Assembly (NCBI GenBank): GCA_001464195.1
Contig: LNEY01000008.1
Location: forward strand, 24,236 to 88,235
DNA from: Burkholderiales bacterium Ga0077547
GTDB taxonomy: Bacteria > Pseudomonadota > Gammaproteobacteria > Burkholderiales > Burkholderiaceae_C
Direction: 5' to 3'
DNA length: 64,000 bases
In this document: positions 1 to 7,676 of the stretch, in pieces
Layout: the number at the start of each line of letters is the position of its first letter
How positions within the stretch are numbered: position 1 is the stretch's first letter
Position numbers and translations under genes: made by a program
Notes under the pieces: generated by a model
What the model was told of the DNA's origin: nothing
Databases searched by the model: none
Seen by the model: only the letters and a program-made list of their open reading frames with translations

Positions 1-626
1 CCGTGGCGTTCCCAGCGACGGCCTGAGGTGACCACGCGCTCGCGCAGGCAGGCGGGTGGGCCGTGCTGGCGCAGGCAGCGCGACAACTCGATGTCTTCCA
101 TCAGTGGCTGATCGGGAAAGCCGCCCACCCGCTCGAACAGCGCGCGCTGGACAAAGATGGCCTGGTCGCCGGTGGCGATGCCACTGAAGCGCGAGCGCGC
201 ATTCATCAGCGTGGCGATCAGCGGAAACAGCGCTGAGCGGCCGTCGATGTGCACGTCGAAACGACCCCAACCCGCGCCGCTGGCCAGTGCCTCGCCGATC
301 GCCGACAGCGCATCCGGGGGCAGCGTGGTGTCGGCGTGCAAGAACAGCAGCACCTCACCTGCCGCGGCAGCGGCCCCGGCGTTCATCTGGCGCGCGCGAC
401 CTTGTGGGGCGGTGATCACCCGATCGGCCAGCGCTTCGGCGCGCAGCGCCGTGCCGTCGCGGCTGCCACCGTCGACCACGGTGACATCGACGCCCTGCTG
501 TCGCAGCGTCGCCAGCGTCTGCAGCGCAGGCACGATGCGCTCGGCCTCGTTGAGGGTCGGGATGACGATGGACAGCGGCGCGCGCTGGGAGCGGGTGCAG
601 GTCATGGCGGGAATGCGGCTGGCCAT
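1..626 (-). CDS. rSAM/selenodomain-associated glycosyltransferase (TIGR04283-like), 3' end outside window
   Basis: Family 2 (GT-A) glycosyltransferase, C-terminus cut by the left edge; 208 residues are visible. The reading frame has IVIPTLNEAERI at about 20-31, VVDGGSRDGT at 50-59, a HADTTLPP acidic metal-binding segment at 98-104, GDQAIFV at 153-159 and LMEDIELSRCLR at 175-186, the usual order for the transferase seen beside arsS-type radical SAM genes. Start chosen at the ATG at 626; an internal ATG at 605 (MTCTRSQ) is possible. It is transcribed away from the GT2 gene at 822, with a 195 bp shared upstream region. The substrate is unknown; transfer of a sugar in arsenosugar or related metabolite assembly is inferred from context only. 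Confidence 0.85.
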   Translation of the reverse strand, partial: MASRIPAMTCTRSQRAPLSIVIPTLNEAERIVPALQTLATLRQQGVDVTVVDGGSRDGTALRAEALADRVITAPQGRARQMNAGAAAAAGEVLLFLHADTTLPPDALSAIGEALASGAGWGRFDVHIDGRSALFPLIATLMNARSRFSGIATGDQAIFVQRALFERVGGFPDQPLMEDIELSRCLRQHGPPACLRERVVTSGRRWERH

Positions 627-715
627 TCAGCGATCGATGGGACGTATCGACGTAGCGTAGCAGCCCGTGTTGACGTATGCGCGAGCCTGGCAAAACGTGA
701 GCGAAGTGTCAGGCT

Positions 716-737
716 CCTGTGAGGTTCCTGTGAGGTT
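716..737. repeat. Perfect 11-bp tandem duplication (CCTGTGAGGTT x2)
   Basis: Two adjacent copies of CCTGTGAGGTT lie in the divergent intergenic region between the two glycosyltransferase genes. It could be a regulator site or a replication-slippage duplication; nothing else supports either reading. Confidence 0.55.
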
Positions 738-821
738 CGGCTGCCCACAATTCATGGCGAGTCGTGGCCGGATGCCCCTGGTGCTGCGACGGTTTGCCCC
801 CGCCAATTTCCCCGTCACACG

Positions 822-1562
822 ATGAGCTTGACGCCCCGCTTCACCACCACCGCGATCGTTCCCGCGCGCAACGAAGCTGCCTGCATCGGCGAGGTGGTGA
901 GTGGCTTGTTGAGGCAGACCCATGCGCATGGTCTCCCCCTGATTGACGACGTGGTGGTCGCTGACAACGGTTCGAGCGACGGCACAGCGCGCGCCGCACG
1001 GATCGCCGGTGCCACTGTGGTGGACGTGCCACCACCGGGTTACGGCCGAGCCTGCTTCGAGGCGGCGCAGGCGAGTTCGGGCGAGGTGCTGCTGTTCGTC
1101 GATGGCGATGGCGCTGCCGACCCCACTGACGCGGCCAGCTTGCTGGCAGCGATCGCAGGCGGTGCCGATCTGGCCATCGGCATCCGGACCCAACCCGAGC
1201 GGGGCGCGATGAGCGTGACGCAGCGTTTCGGCAATGCCCTGGCCTGCGCGTTGATGCGTGCGCTGTGGGGCATGCCGGCCGTCGACCTCGGTCCCTACCG
1301 TGCCATCCGACGCAGCGCGTTCGAGCAGCTCGACATGCGCGACCGCGCCTTTGGCTGGACCGCAGAGATGCAGGTTCGTGCGCACCTGCTGGGCTTGCGG
1401 GTTGCGCAGCGGCCTGTGGCCTGGCGCGCTCGGCGCAGTGGTCGCTCGAAGATCAGCGGCACGCTGCTCGGCGTGATGCGCGCTGGGTGCGGCATTCTGG
1501 GTGTGATCGCTGCGCTGTGGTGGCGCGAACGCCGCCGCGGCTTGATGTTGAAAAGTGTGTGA
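822..1562 (+). CDS. Family 2 glycosyltransferase, dolichyl/polyprenyl-phosphate sugar synthase-like
   Basis: Soluble GT-A glycosyltransferase of 246 aa. Visible motifs are AIVPARNEA near 11-19, VVVADNGSSDGT near 44-55, FVDGDGAADP near 91-100 (DxD metal site) and a conserved block DLGPYRAIRRSAF near 155-167, followed by a GWTAEMQVRA segment. This is the layout of polyprenyl-phosphate hexose synthases lacking the C-terminal membrane domain. It starts a plus-strand run with the small secreted protein at 1604 and the GT-C membrane protein at 1979. A GT-C enzyme normally uses a polyprenyl-phosphate sugar, so the pair could make and then use one lipid-linked donor; that is inference. Confidence 0.8.
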   Translation: MSLTPRFTTTAIVPARNEAACIGEVVSGLLRQTHAHGLPLIDDVVVADNGSSDGTARAARIAGATVVDVPPPGYGRACFEAAQASSGEVLLFVDGDGAADPTDAASLLAAIAGGADLAIGIRTQPERGAMSVTQRFGNALACALMRALWGMPAVDLGPYRAIRRSAFEQLDMRDRAFGWTAEMQVRAHLLGLRVAQRPVAWRARRSGRSKISGTLLGVMRAGCGILGVIAALWWRERRRGLMLKSV

Positions 1563-1603
1563 GCGGGTCGACGCCGCACGATGACTTCCCAAGGAGAGCT
1601 TCC

Positions 1604-1951
1604 ATGCAACGAGTCCTGAGAATTCAACGCTTGACCGTGGGCATGCTGGCGCTGCTTGCGGGTCTGACCAGTCTGGCGGGTGGCGCGGCCATGGCCTCGG
1701 GCGGCTACGGTGGCACGACGGTGTACGGCACACCGCGCACCGGGTCGGTCGATCACGAGGCCGTGTTGAACTACAACCGAGGCAAGAGCCTTTACGAGAC
1801 CCGGATGGCCTGTGCCGACTGCCCGCTGGCGGGCGTCAGCCTCAATGAAAGCCTCGCGCGAGAGCTGCTCTTCAACAAGCGGGGCGTGATATTCACGCAT
1901 GACGAAATCTACGCGCTGGAGGTGTACCTGAAGCGGCGCTTTCGTTTGTAG
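1604..1951 (+). CDS. Small secreted protein with CxxC motif, function unknown
   Basis: 115 aa; start ATG at 1604 follows a good AAGGAG ribosome binding site at 1591-1596. Residues 1-31 form a signal peptide (basic start, hydrophobic core, AMA end). The mature part contains YNRGKSLYETRMACADCP near 57-74. That resembles the G-x-LY...CxxCH heme-c attachment segment, but the histidine after CADC (70-73) is proline, so heme binding by the usual route is unlikely. No further cysteines are present. It sits between two glycosyltransferase genes in the arsenosugar locus. I do not recognise the family; thiol redox or metal/metalloid binding by the CxxC is only a suggestion. Confidence 0.7.
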   Translation: MQRVLRIQRLTVGMLALLAGLTSLAGGAAMASGGYGGTTVYGTPRTGSVDHEAVLNYNRGKSLYETRMACADCPLAGVSLNESLARELLFNKRGVIFTHDEIYALEVYLKRRFRL

Positions 1952-1978
1952 ATAGCCAGTCCTCTACGCCCGGCTTCT

Positions 1979-3334
1979 GTGGCCACCGTTCCGGCCTCGC
2001 GCGCGCTCGGCGTCGCGGCGCTGGGTATCTGCAATGCGCTGACGCTGGTGGTGGGCAGCCATGCAGCGTCTGTCGAAGCCGAGTTGATCGCCACGCTGGC
2101 CGGTGCCCTGCTTGGCGGTGCTGCCTTGTCATGGGTCGCATTTGACGATCGATTCGAGCGCTCGTCGATGGCCTGGGTGCTTGGCCTGGCGTTGCTGCTG
2201 CGACTGATCGCGGTGCAGGCGACGCCGCTGCTCGAAGACGACCATCACCGCTACCTGTGGGACGGCATGCGCACAGCCACGGCCTTCGATCCGTACCGGC
2301 TGCCGCCATCGGCCTTCTTCGGTACACCGGGGTTGTCACCGCGCTGGTCAGACATCCTTGGCGGCATCAACTACCCCGACATTCCGACGATCTACGGCCC
2401 GGTGTTGCAGTGGCTGTTCGCTGCTGCGCATGTGCTGGCACCCGGGCAGCTCGGCGGCGTGCAGGCCTTGGTGCTGGTGGCCGACCTGGCGGTGTTGGCG
2501 CTGCTGGCGCGGCAGGGGTTGAGCGCGCGCGTGCTGTTGTTGTACGCGCTGCATCCGCTGGTGCTCAAGGAGGCGATGGCCAGCGCGCACCCCGATGGCC
2601 TGGTTGCGCTGTGGCTGCTGCTGGCAGCGCTGGCGTGGCAAGGCAGGCGGGCGGTGTGGGTCGGTGTGGCGCTCGGGCTGGCGGTGGGCACCAAGGTGTC
2701 TGCGCTGGTGGTCCTGCCGTTGCTGTTGCTGTGCGTGCCCGCGGGAATGAACTGGGCAACGTGGGTGCCGCGCCTGCTGGGGGGCTTGGCCGTGAGTGTT
2801 GCGGCGCTGTATGGCCCGTTCATCGCCGCCGGCGGCAGCGATGCCAGCGCGCTGCGCATCTTCGGCACGCAGTGGCTGTTCAACCCGCTGGGCTACCGGT
2901 TGCTCGATGTCGCCTTGCCTGCCGGTGCCGTGCGGCCGGTGGCCGCCCTGCTGGTGGTCGGTGGCCTGGGCGTTCTGGTGTGGCGCTGGCAGCGACGAGC
3001 GCGTGCCGCATCGCAGCTGCCGCCCCTGTCCAGCGCGGTCGCCTGGTTGCTGTTTTGCTCGCCGGTCGTCAACCCCTGGTACTGGCTGTGGGCCTTGCCT
3101 TTGGCGGTGTGCGCTGGCCAGCGCTGGGTGATCGCCGCCGCGGTGATCGCGATGCTGTCCTACCTGAACACCACCGTGCTGTCTCAGGCGGGGTGGATCG
3201 CACCGATCACTGTGGCGGAGTCGTTCCGTGTGGACTGGCCGGTGACGTTCGCGCAGTTGCTGCTGATCGGGCTGGCCTGGCTGTGGCGACGCCGCCGTGT
3301 CCACCCGCCTCAGCAGCAACCCCCGCCGTCGTAG
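1979..3334 (+). CDS. GT-C type integral membrane glycosyltransferase (polyprenyl-phosphate sugar donor, DUF2029-like)
   Basis: 451 aa with about ten or eleven hydrophobic segments. The first extracytoplasmic loop carries EDDHHRYLWDG at 86-96, matching the acidic 'DD..RY.WDG' catalytic loop of bacterial mannosyltransferase-type GT-C enzymes. A C-terminal SPVVNPWYWLWALPL segment also fits that family. The start is a GTG at 1979, only 27 bases after the preceding gene, so co-transcription is likely. The 3' end overlaps the end of arsM on the opposite strand by 25 bases. Expected role: transfer of a sugar from a lipid carrier on the periplasmic face. The acceptor is unknown; an arsenosugar lipid is a speculative possibility from context. 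Confidence 0.75.
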   Translation: MATVPASRALGVAALGICNALTLVVGSHAASVEAELIATLAGALLGGAALSWVAFDDRFERSSMAWVLGLALLLRLIAVQATPLLEDDHHRYLWDGMRTATAFDPYRLPPSAFFGTPGLSPRWSDILGGINYPDIPTIYGPVLQWLFAAAHVLAPGQLGGVQALVLVADLAVLALLARQGLSARVLLLYALHPLVLKEAMASAHPDGLVALWLLLAALAWQGRRAVWVGVALGLAVGTKVSALVVLPLLLLCVPAGMNWATWVPRLLGGLAVSVAALYGPFIAAGGSDASALRIFGTQWLFNPLGYRLLDVALPAGAVRPVAALLVVGGLGVLVWRWQRRARAASQLPPLSSAVAWLLFCSPVVNPWYWLWALPLAVCAGQRWVIAAAVIAMLSYLNTTVLSQAGWIAPITVAESFRVDWPVTFAQLLLIGLAWLWRRRRVHPPQQQPPPS

Positions 3335-4296
3335 AACCAGGTCGACGCTGACAGGTACAGATCGTCGCGGCCGAGGCGCTGCAGGGCAGCGGCGGTCTTG
3401 TCGCACACCGCCAAAGGCTGGTTGGGCGTCATCGCATGGCCCTTGCCATCGTCGAACAGCTCCTCGCGGCCGTAGTAGATGGCGGTGCGGCCGGTGAAGA
3501 TGCAGGGGCCGTCGGCGGGCATCGGGTCCTTGATGGCGCAGATCTCGACGCTCTCGATGTGGATCAACTGATCGGTTGCGTAATGGTGGGGCGAGAGCAC
3601 TCGGTAAGGCCGCTTGGCACGCACCTCGATCGTGCCGAAGCCGGTGTCGGTGAGCCGCTTCAGGTACTGCTGCAACGGGATCGCACCGGACAGGCAGAGT
3701 GCGCGCAGGCGTGGATCGTCCTGAAGCGCGGCAGGCATCGCCTGGTCGCACACCGGGTCGGACAGGATCAGCCGGCCGTGTGGCTTGAGCACGCGGTACA
3801 TCTCGGCGAGTGCCTGCTTCAGGTCGTCGTCGCGGAAGATGTTGAACAGGCAGTTCTGTGCAGCCACGTCGATGCTGTTGCTCTCGATGGGCAGCTTGAG
3901 CGCATCGCCGCGTCGCAGGTCGATGAAATCGGCCTTGAACCACGGGTTGCTCGCCTCGGCTTCGGCGAGGTTGCTGCGGCAGGCACCGAGCATTTCATCG
4001 ACCACGTCGAGCCCGACCACGCCGCCCGTTTGACGGTTGAAGTAGGCGAACTGCAGCAACTCCATGCCGCCACCCACGCCCACATAGAGCACCTTGGGCT
4101 GGCCGACCAGATCGCGCGGATGTACCGTGCTGCCGCAGCCGTAGTTCATGGCCAGCATGCGTTTCGGGATGCTGAGCTCGGGCAGTTGCCACACCGGTGT
4201 GGTGGTGCAGCACAGGCCCACATCAGGGGTCAGTGCGGCTTCCTTGTAGACATCGCGCGTGGTGCTGAGGTACTGGTGTTCGTGCAGGTCGGTCAT
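3310..4296 (-). CDS. arsM: Arsenosugar biosynthesis arsenite S-adenosylmethionine methyltransferase ArsM
   Basis: 328 aa class I methyltransferase. The SAM-binding loop is YVGVGGGMEL at 71-80 with GLDVVDEML near 95-103 as motif II. Cysteines fit arsenic ligands: C149 in AQNCLFN and C201 in CLSGA match the two central arsenite-binding cysteines of ArsM, with further cysteines at 29-30, 54 and 106, and the protein ends in GGGCC. Family role: stepwise methylation of arsenite to dimethylated arsenic. It is the last gene of the minus-strand operon headed by arsS, whose product would act on the dimethylarsenical. The long N- and C-terminal extensions match the arsenosugar-linked ArsM subgroup rather than stand-alone detoxifying ArsM. 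Confidence 0.9.
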   Translation of the reverse strand: MTDLHEHQYLSTTRDVYKEAALTPDVGLCCTTTPVWQLPELSIPKRMLAMNYGCGSTVHPRDLVGQPKVLYVGVGGGMELLQFAYFNRQTGGVVGLDVVDEMLGACRSNLAEAEASNPWFKADFIDLRRGDALKLPIESNSIDVAAQNCLFNIFRDDDLKQALAEMYRVLKPHGRLILSDPVCDQAMPAALQDDPRLRALCLSGAIPLQQYLKRLTDTGFGTIEVRAKRPYRVLSPHHYATDQLIHIESVEICAIKDPMPADGPCIFTGRTAIYYGREELFDDGKGHAMTPNQPLAVCDKTAAALQRLGRDDLYLSASTWFYDGGGCC

Positions 4297-4381
4297 GGTG
4301 GGTCAGCAGAGTGGGTGGAGGGGGTGAATGGGTCAGAGTCTGATGGCCAGCAGGAGGATGCCTTTGGTTCGGGCTGCGCGC

Positions 4382-4471
4382 TCACGCCACCGTCGCCAGC
4401 GTGATGGCCTGGCCATCACTGGCCAGCCGGCTCGCGTACAAGGTGGCAACAAAAATCCTCAGCAACGTCAT
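4382..4471 (-). CDS. Possible 29-aa ORF, start overlaps rhodanese stop
   Basis: A 29-codon frame starts at ATG 4471, overlapping the TGA of the rhodanese gene in an ATGA junction, the same coupling used by other genes in this operon. It fills most of the only sizeable gap (about 170 bases) in the arsS-to-arsM unit. The product is mildly hydrophobic (MTLLRIFVATLYAS at the start) with no domain. It may be a small operon peptide, a frameshifted remnant, or chance. Confidence 0.25.
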   Translation of the reverse strand: MTLLRIFVATLYASRLASDGQAITLATVA

Positions 4472-5046
4472 GGTTGGCGTGACCAGAGCTCGCGGTGCAG
4501 CAAGCTACCCCACTTGGGATTGAAGGGATGCACCTTGGCCGCTCGGCCGTCGCTGGTCACGACCGGCAGTCCGCGGTTGGCCCACTCGAAAATCGAACCT
4601 TCGAGGTTGTAGAACGCGGCACCACCGATCCCGGCTCTGCCCAGCGCCGTGACCAGCGCCGACGACCGGTAGCCGACCGAGCAGTACAGCACCACGGGGC
4701 GCGTTGCCGCCTGCGGACCGAGGCGCTGTTGCAGTTGCCGGAACTGCGCGACCGATTCCGCGTGCAGGGCCCCGGGCAGATGGCCGTCGGCGTATTCCTC
4801 GGCACTGCGGGTGTCGATCAGCAACGGCGCGGGCCGTGCGGTGTCGCGCAGCCAGCCGTCCAGATCTGCCGTCGAGAGGTGGTGCACTGTCGGAAAGCGC
4901 TCGCGGATCGTTTGCTTCAGCGGGGCCCAGCTCGGCGCGTCGGCAGCGCGCGCTGTGCCACCCCACGCGCCGCAGGCCAACACCAGCCCGACGGCCAGCA
5001 GCAGCGCGATGCGCCAGCGGCATGTGGGGAATGCAGCGACTGTCAT
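4468..5046 (-). CDS. Periplasmic rhodanese-like sulfurtransferase
   Basis: 192 aa with an N-terminal signal sequence (hydrophobic 13-30, TARA-ADA cleavage near 35) and one rhodanese domain. The active-site loop is CSVGYRS with catalytic Cys122, preceded by the LLIDTRSAEEYADGHLPGA segment near 75-93. Rhodaneses move sulfane sulfur through a cysteine persulfide. The start overlaps the stop of the upstream FAD oxidoreductase by four bases, indicating translational coupling in the arsS-arsM operon. Thiolation of an arsenical or sulfur/selenium supply is a contextual guess; the real substrate cannot be read from the sequence. Confidence 0.85.
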   Translation of the reverse strand: MTVAAFPTCRWRIALLLAVGLVLACGAWGGTARAADAPSWAPLKQTIRERFPTVHHLSTADLDGWLRDTARPAPLLIDTRSAEEYADGHLPGALHAESVAQFRQLQQRLGPQAATRPVVLYCSVGYRSSALVTALGRAGIGGAAFYNLEGSIFEWANRGLPVVTSDGRAAKVHPFNPKWGSLLHRELWSRQP

Positions 5047-6170
5047 GCCGAGGTCCTGCGGGTGAGTTCGCCGCCGCCACGCGGCGCCGGGCTCAACGCA
5101 AAGCGCTGCAGAAAGTTGCGATCAATGCGGTCTTTGAGTCGCCAGACCCAGCGCCCACGCAGGGTGGCTGGCCCCCAGCAGGCGATGGCGCTGTCGTCGG
5201 CGGTGGCCAGCAGCGCAAGGACCCGACGCTGCGGCAGATAGGCCTGTGGCAACCCCACGCCGAGTGCGGCGCGCAGATTGCGCGAGAGCACCGGCCCCAT
5301 GCGCACCGCATAGACCCCGGCCTTGGGCAGGGGCTCGGCCCACTCCGCGCAATCGCCCACCGCATGCACATGCGGATGCGACAGCGAGCGAAGATGCGGG
5401 TCGATGCGGATGTAGCCACTCGTGCCGACGGCCAACCCGCTGGCTCGCTGCCACGCATGCGCCTCGGCCCCGGCAGCCCAAAGCAACACATCGCTGGCGG
5501 ACGCATCGCCCGCGGCGAAGTCGGACCCCAGGCGCAGCTCGACGCCGGCGCGGGCAAGCGCCGCCTGCGCCGATTTCGCTGCCGCGCGCGGCAGGCTTGG
5601 CAGTAGCGTCGCGCTGCGGCCGACCAGCGTCGCGGAAAGCTCTCGATTCGGTTGCTGTACTCGCAACCGCTTCAGCACGGCCAACAACGATTCGACGCCG
5701 GCCGCGCCACCGCCGACGGCGGTGATGGCCAGTGGCCGCTGCGGCGCTGGCGCCATCTCGGCCAGCAGCGCCTCCCAGGCCAGGCGCAGGCCACCGAGCG
5801 GGCGCAGCGGCAGCACATGGGTACCTTCGACGGTGGGCGGGTTCAACGTCGACCCCACGTTCAGCGACAGCACGTCGTACTCGAGCACCATGCCCCCCAC
5901 CAGATGCGCCCGATGCTGTTCGGGATCGAGTGAGGCGAGGACGCCTTCGATGAAGTGCGCTCCAGCTGCGGCGGCCAGCACCTCGATGTCGATGCAGATG
6001 TCTTCGTAGCGGTAGCTGCCTGCCAGCCAGCCCGGCACCATGCCCGAATACGGTGCCAGCGCGCTGGGCGACACCACGATCAGATCCACGCCGGGCACCG
6101 GCGCAGCGATCCAGTCCTTGAGCACCTGCGCATGGGCGTGGCCCGCGCCGACCAACAGCAGTCGCTTCAT
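5043..6170 (-). CDS. FAD/NAD(P)-dependent oxidoreductase, SelD-associated type
   Basis: 375 aa pyridine nucleotide-disulfide oxidoreductase fold. The first dinucleotide site is LLLVGAGHAHAQVL near 4-17, the second is AVGGGAAGVES in mid-protein, and the FAD-binding end motif is HVHAVGDCAEW. The GAGHAHAQVL start is characteristic of the flavoprotein that elsewhere is fused to the N-terminus of selenophosphate synthase (SelD); here there is no SelD domain. Start ATG 6170 overlaps the stop of the CofC-like gene, and its own stop overlaps the rhodanese start. Likely a redox partner in the operon; the electron acceptor is unknown. No selenium genes are visible in the window. Confidence 0.8.
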   Translation of the reverse strand: MKRLLLVGAGHAHAQVLKDWIAAPVPGVDLIVVSPSALAPYSGMVPGWLAGSYRYEDICIDIEVLAAAAGAHFIEGVLASLDPEQHRAHLVGGMVLEYDVLSLNVGSTLNPPTVEGTHVLPLRPLGGLRLAWEALLAEMAPAPQRPLAITAVGGGAAGVESLLAVLKRLRVQQPNRELSATLVGRSATLLPSLPRAAAKSAQAALARAGVELRLGSDFAAGDASASDVLLWAAGAEAHAWQRASGLAVGTSGYIRIDPHLRSLSHPHVHAVGDCAEWAEPLPKAGVYAVRMGPVLSRNLRAALGVGLPQAYLPQRRVLALLATADDSAIACWGPATLRGRWVWRLKDRIDRNFLQRFALSPAPRGGGELTRRTSA

Positions 6171-6829
6171 GACAGCCACCCCGGGGGCAGGTGAGTCAGG
6201 TCGGCAGGCACATCGATGTCGTGCAGCGGCGGCAACTCGGTGTGGCGCAGTCCGGCAGCAGCGAGTCGTCCGCGCGTGTGCGCCATCACTGTCGGGGTGC
6301 TCCACACCATGTCTTCGAACAAGGTGGGGGCGGGCCGGCGCAGACCGACCAGGGCGTAGCCGCCGTCGTGGGCAGGGACAAACACCGCATCGGCGCCGGC
6401 CAGTGCGTCGGCAGCACGGCGCAGCACGCTGGCGCCCAGTGCAGGCGCGTCGGTGCCGGTCAGCAGCACGCGGCCCGCGCCGGATGGCATCGTGCTGAAA
6501 GCGCGTTCGAAGGCGCGGTGCATGCGCTGGCCCAGGTCGCCGCTGCCTTGCTCGCTGAGCGTGATCGGCCATGCATCCGCGAGCCGCTGGAAGGCGGGAT
6601 GCAGGGCCGCGGAAGGCTCGGCATCGCCCTGGTGGGCGTTGCAGGCCGACGCACCGCACAACTCGACAGGCCCGAGGTCGGCGGCCAGTGCTTGCTCAAC
6701 CGCGTGGTTGAGCAAGCGCTCGGCGAGCGCGGCGGCACCCTGCGCGCCGAGGGCAGGAATCAGGCGCGTCTTGGCGTGCCCGGCGACCGGGGTCTTGGCC
6801 ATCACGACGATGCGACAGGGCGTGTTCAT
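6167..6829 (-). CDS. CofC-like transferase, rSAM/selenodomain-associated (TIGR04282-like)
   Basis: 220 aa GT-A-fold nucleotidyl/glycosyltransferase. The N-terminus IVVMAKTPVAGHAKTRL at 7-23 is the family signature; LLTGTDAPAL and VFVPAHDGGYALVGL in the second half are the sugar/metal-binding and substrate segments. The ATG at 6829 is chosen because it starts directly at the conserved fold; an upstream frame extension is unsupported. It lies 13 bases after the DUF547 stop and overlaps the next gene by four bases. The family always travels with arsS-type radical SAM genes; its exact donor and acceptor are not established by anything in this sequence. Confidence 0.85.
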   Translation of the reverse strand: MNTPCRIVVMAKTPVAGHAKTRLIPALGAQGAAALAERLLNHAVEQALAADLGPVELCGASACNAHQGDAEPSAALHPAFQRLADAWPITLSEQGSGDLGQRMHRAFERAFSTMPSGAGRVLLTGTDAPALGASVLRRAADALAGADAVFVPAHDGGYALVGLRRPAPTLFEDMVWSTPTVMAHTRGRLAAAGLRHTELPPLHDIDVPADLTHLPPGWLS

Positions 6830-6842
6830 GGCCAGGTGCTGC

Positions 6843-7676
6843 TCACCGCGGGGCGTCGTTGAGCGCCCAGTCGTAGTCGATGTAGGACACGGGTGCGGTT
6901 TGGGCTCGGATGCGGTCGCGGTCGGCCGGGGCGTCGGCCAGTCGATCGGCATAGCGCGCATAGAACGCGGCGGCCGAGGCGATGCCTCGATGGCCCAGGG
7001 TGAAGTCCTCCCCGTACCAATCGAAGATCTTGGAGACTTCCAGCCGCTGCTTCGATGGGCTCCATCGGTTGCGGCTGCGATCGGACATGAAGCGCTGCGC
7101 CTGTTCGTCGAGCTGCGCGTCCAGTCGCTCCGCGGTGAATGCTTCTTCGCGCAATGGCGGGCAGCCGATCGAGGCGCAATTCACCGCGAAATGGATCCGC
7201 GGGTCGTCGTAGCGGCCGCGAGCGCGCAAGGTGTCGTGCTCGATGCCGTCGAGCGACATCGTGCTGCCGAGCAGCGCGATGTATTTCCGTTTCCACGGGC
7301 TTTGAAGCAGGCTGCCCAGGTCCTTGATCGAATCGAGTTGGGGGTAGCGTGTGAGGATCAGCTCGACGGTGTGTGCGTTGTAGGCGTTGATGAGAAACGC
7401 CATCTGCTGCGCCTTCGTGTAGCCGTTGAATGCGGACCGGCTGACTGCCGACAGGCTGTCGAGGTAGGCCTTCAAGGCGACGCGGTCGATGGCCATCGCC
7501 GCGTAACGCACCTGCGAAGCGCGGCCGCCGTCGATCACGGCCACATGCTTCTTCAGCAACGCACTCCAGGCGGCATGACTGTGGTCGAAGGCCGTGGCCT
7601 GCGCGTGTGCGCCCCGCATGGCCAGCGCCGCCATGCCGAGCATGACGACGGCGCGGCGTGTGGTCTGTGGTGTCAT
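6843..7676 (-). CDS. DUF547 domain protein with Tat-like signal
   Basis: 277 aa. The N-terminus TTRRAVVMLGMAALAMRGAHA (twin Arg then hydrophobic stretch and AHA end) indicates export, possibly through Tat. The rest is a DUF547 domain: AFLINAYNAHTVELIL near 92-107, SLDGIEH near 140, and HFAVNCASIGCPPL near 162-175. That pattern of Asn/His/Cys recalls papain-like folds, though no activity is established. Start at 7676 is chosen by the ATGA overlap with the upstream fusion gene. DUF547 genes recur in arsS-type clusters; the function there is unknown. Confidence 0.85.
   Translation of the reverse strand: MTPQTTRRAVVMLGMAALAMRGAHAQATAFDHSHAAWSALLKKHVAVIDGGRASQVRYAAMAIDRVALKAYLDSLSAVSRSAFNGYTKAQQMAFLINAYNAHTVELILTRYPQLDSIKDLGSLLQSPWKRKYIALLGSTMSLDGIEHDTLRARGRYDDPRIHFAVNCASIGCPPLREEAFTAERLDAQLDEQAQRFMSDRSRNRWSPSKQRLEVSKIFDWYGEDFTLGHRGIASAAAFYARYADRLADAPADRDRIRAQTAPVSYIDYDWALNDAPR

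Noticed and set aside
2348..3943. 531-codon minus-strand frame
   Set aside because: Runs in a wrong frame through the GT-C gene and arsM, both with clear motifs; no recognisable domain.
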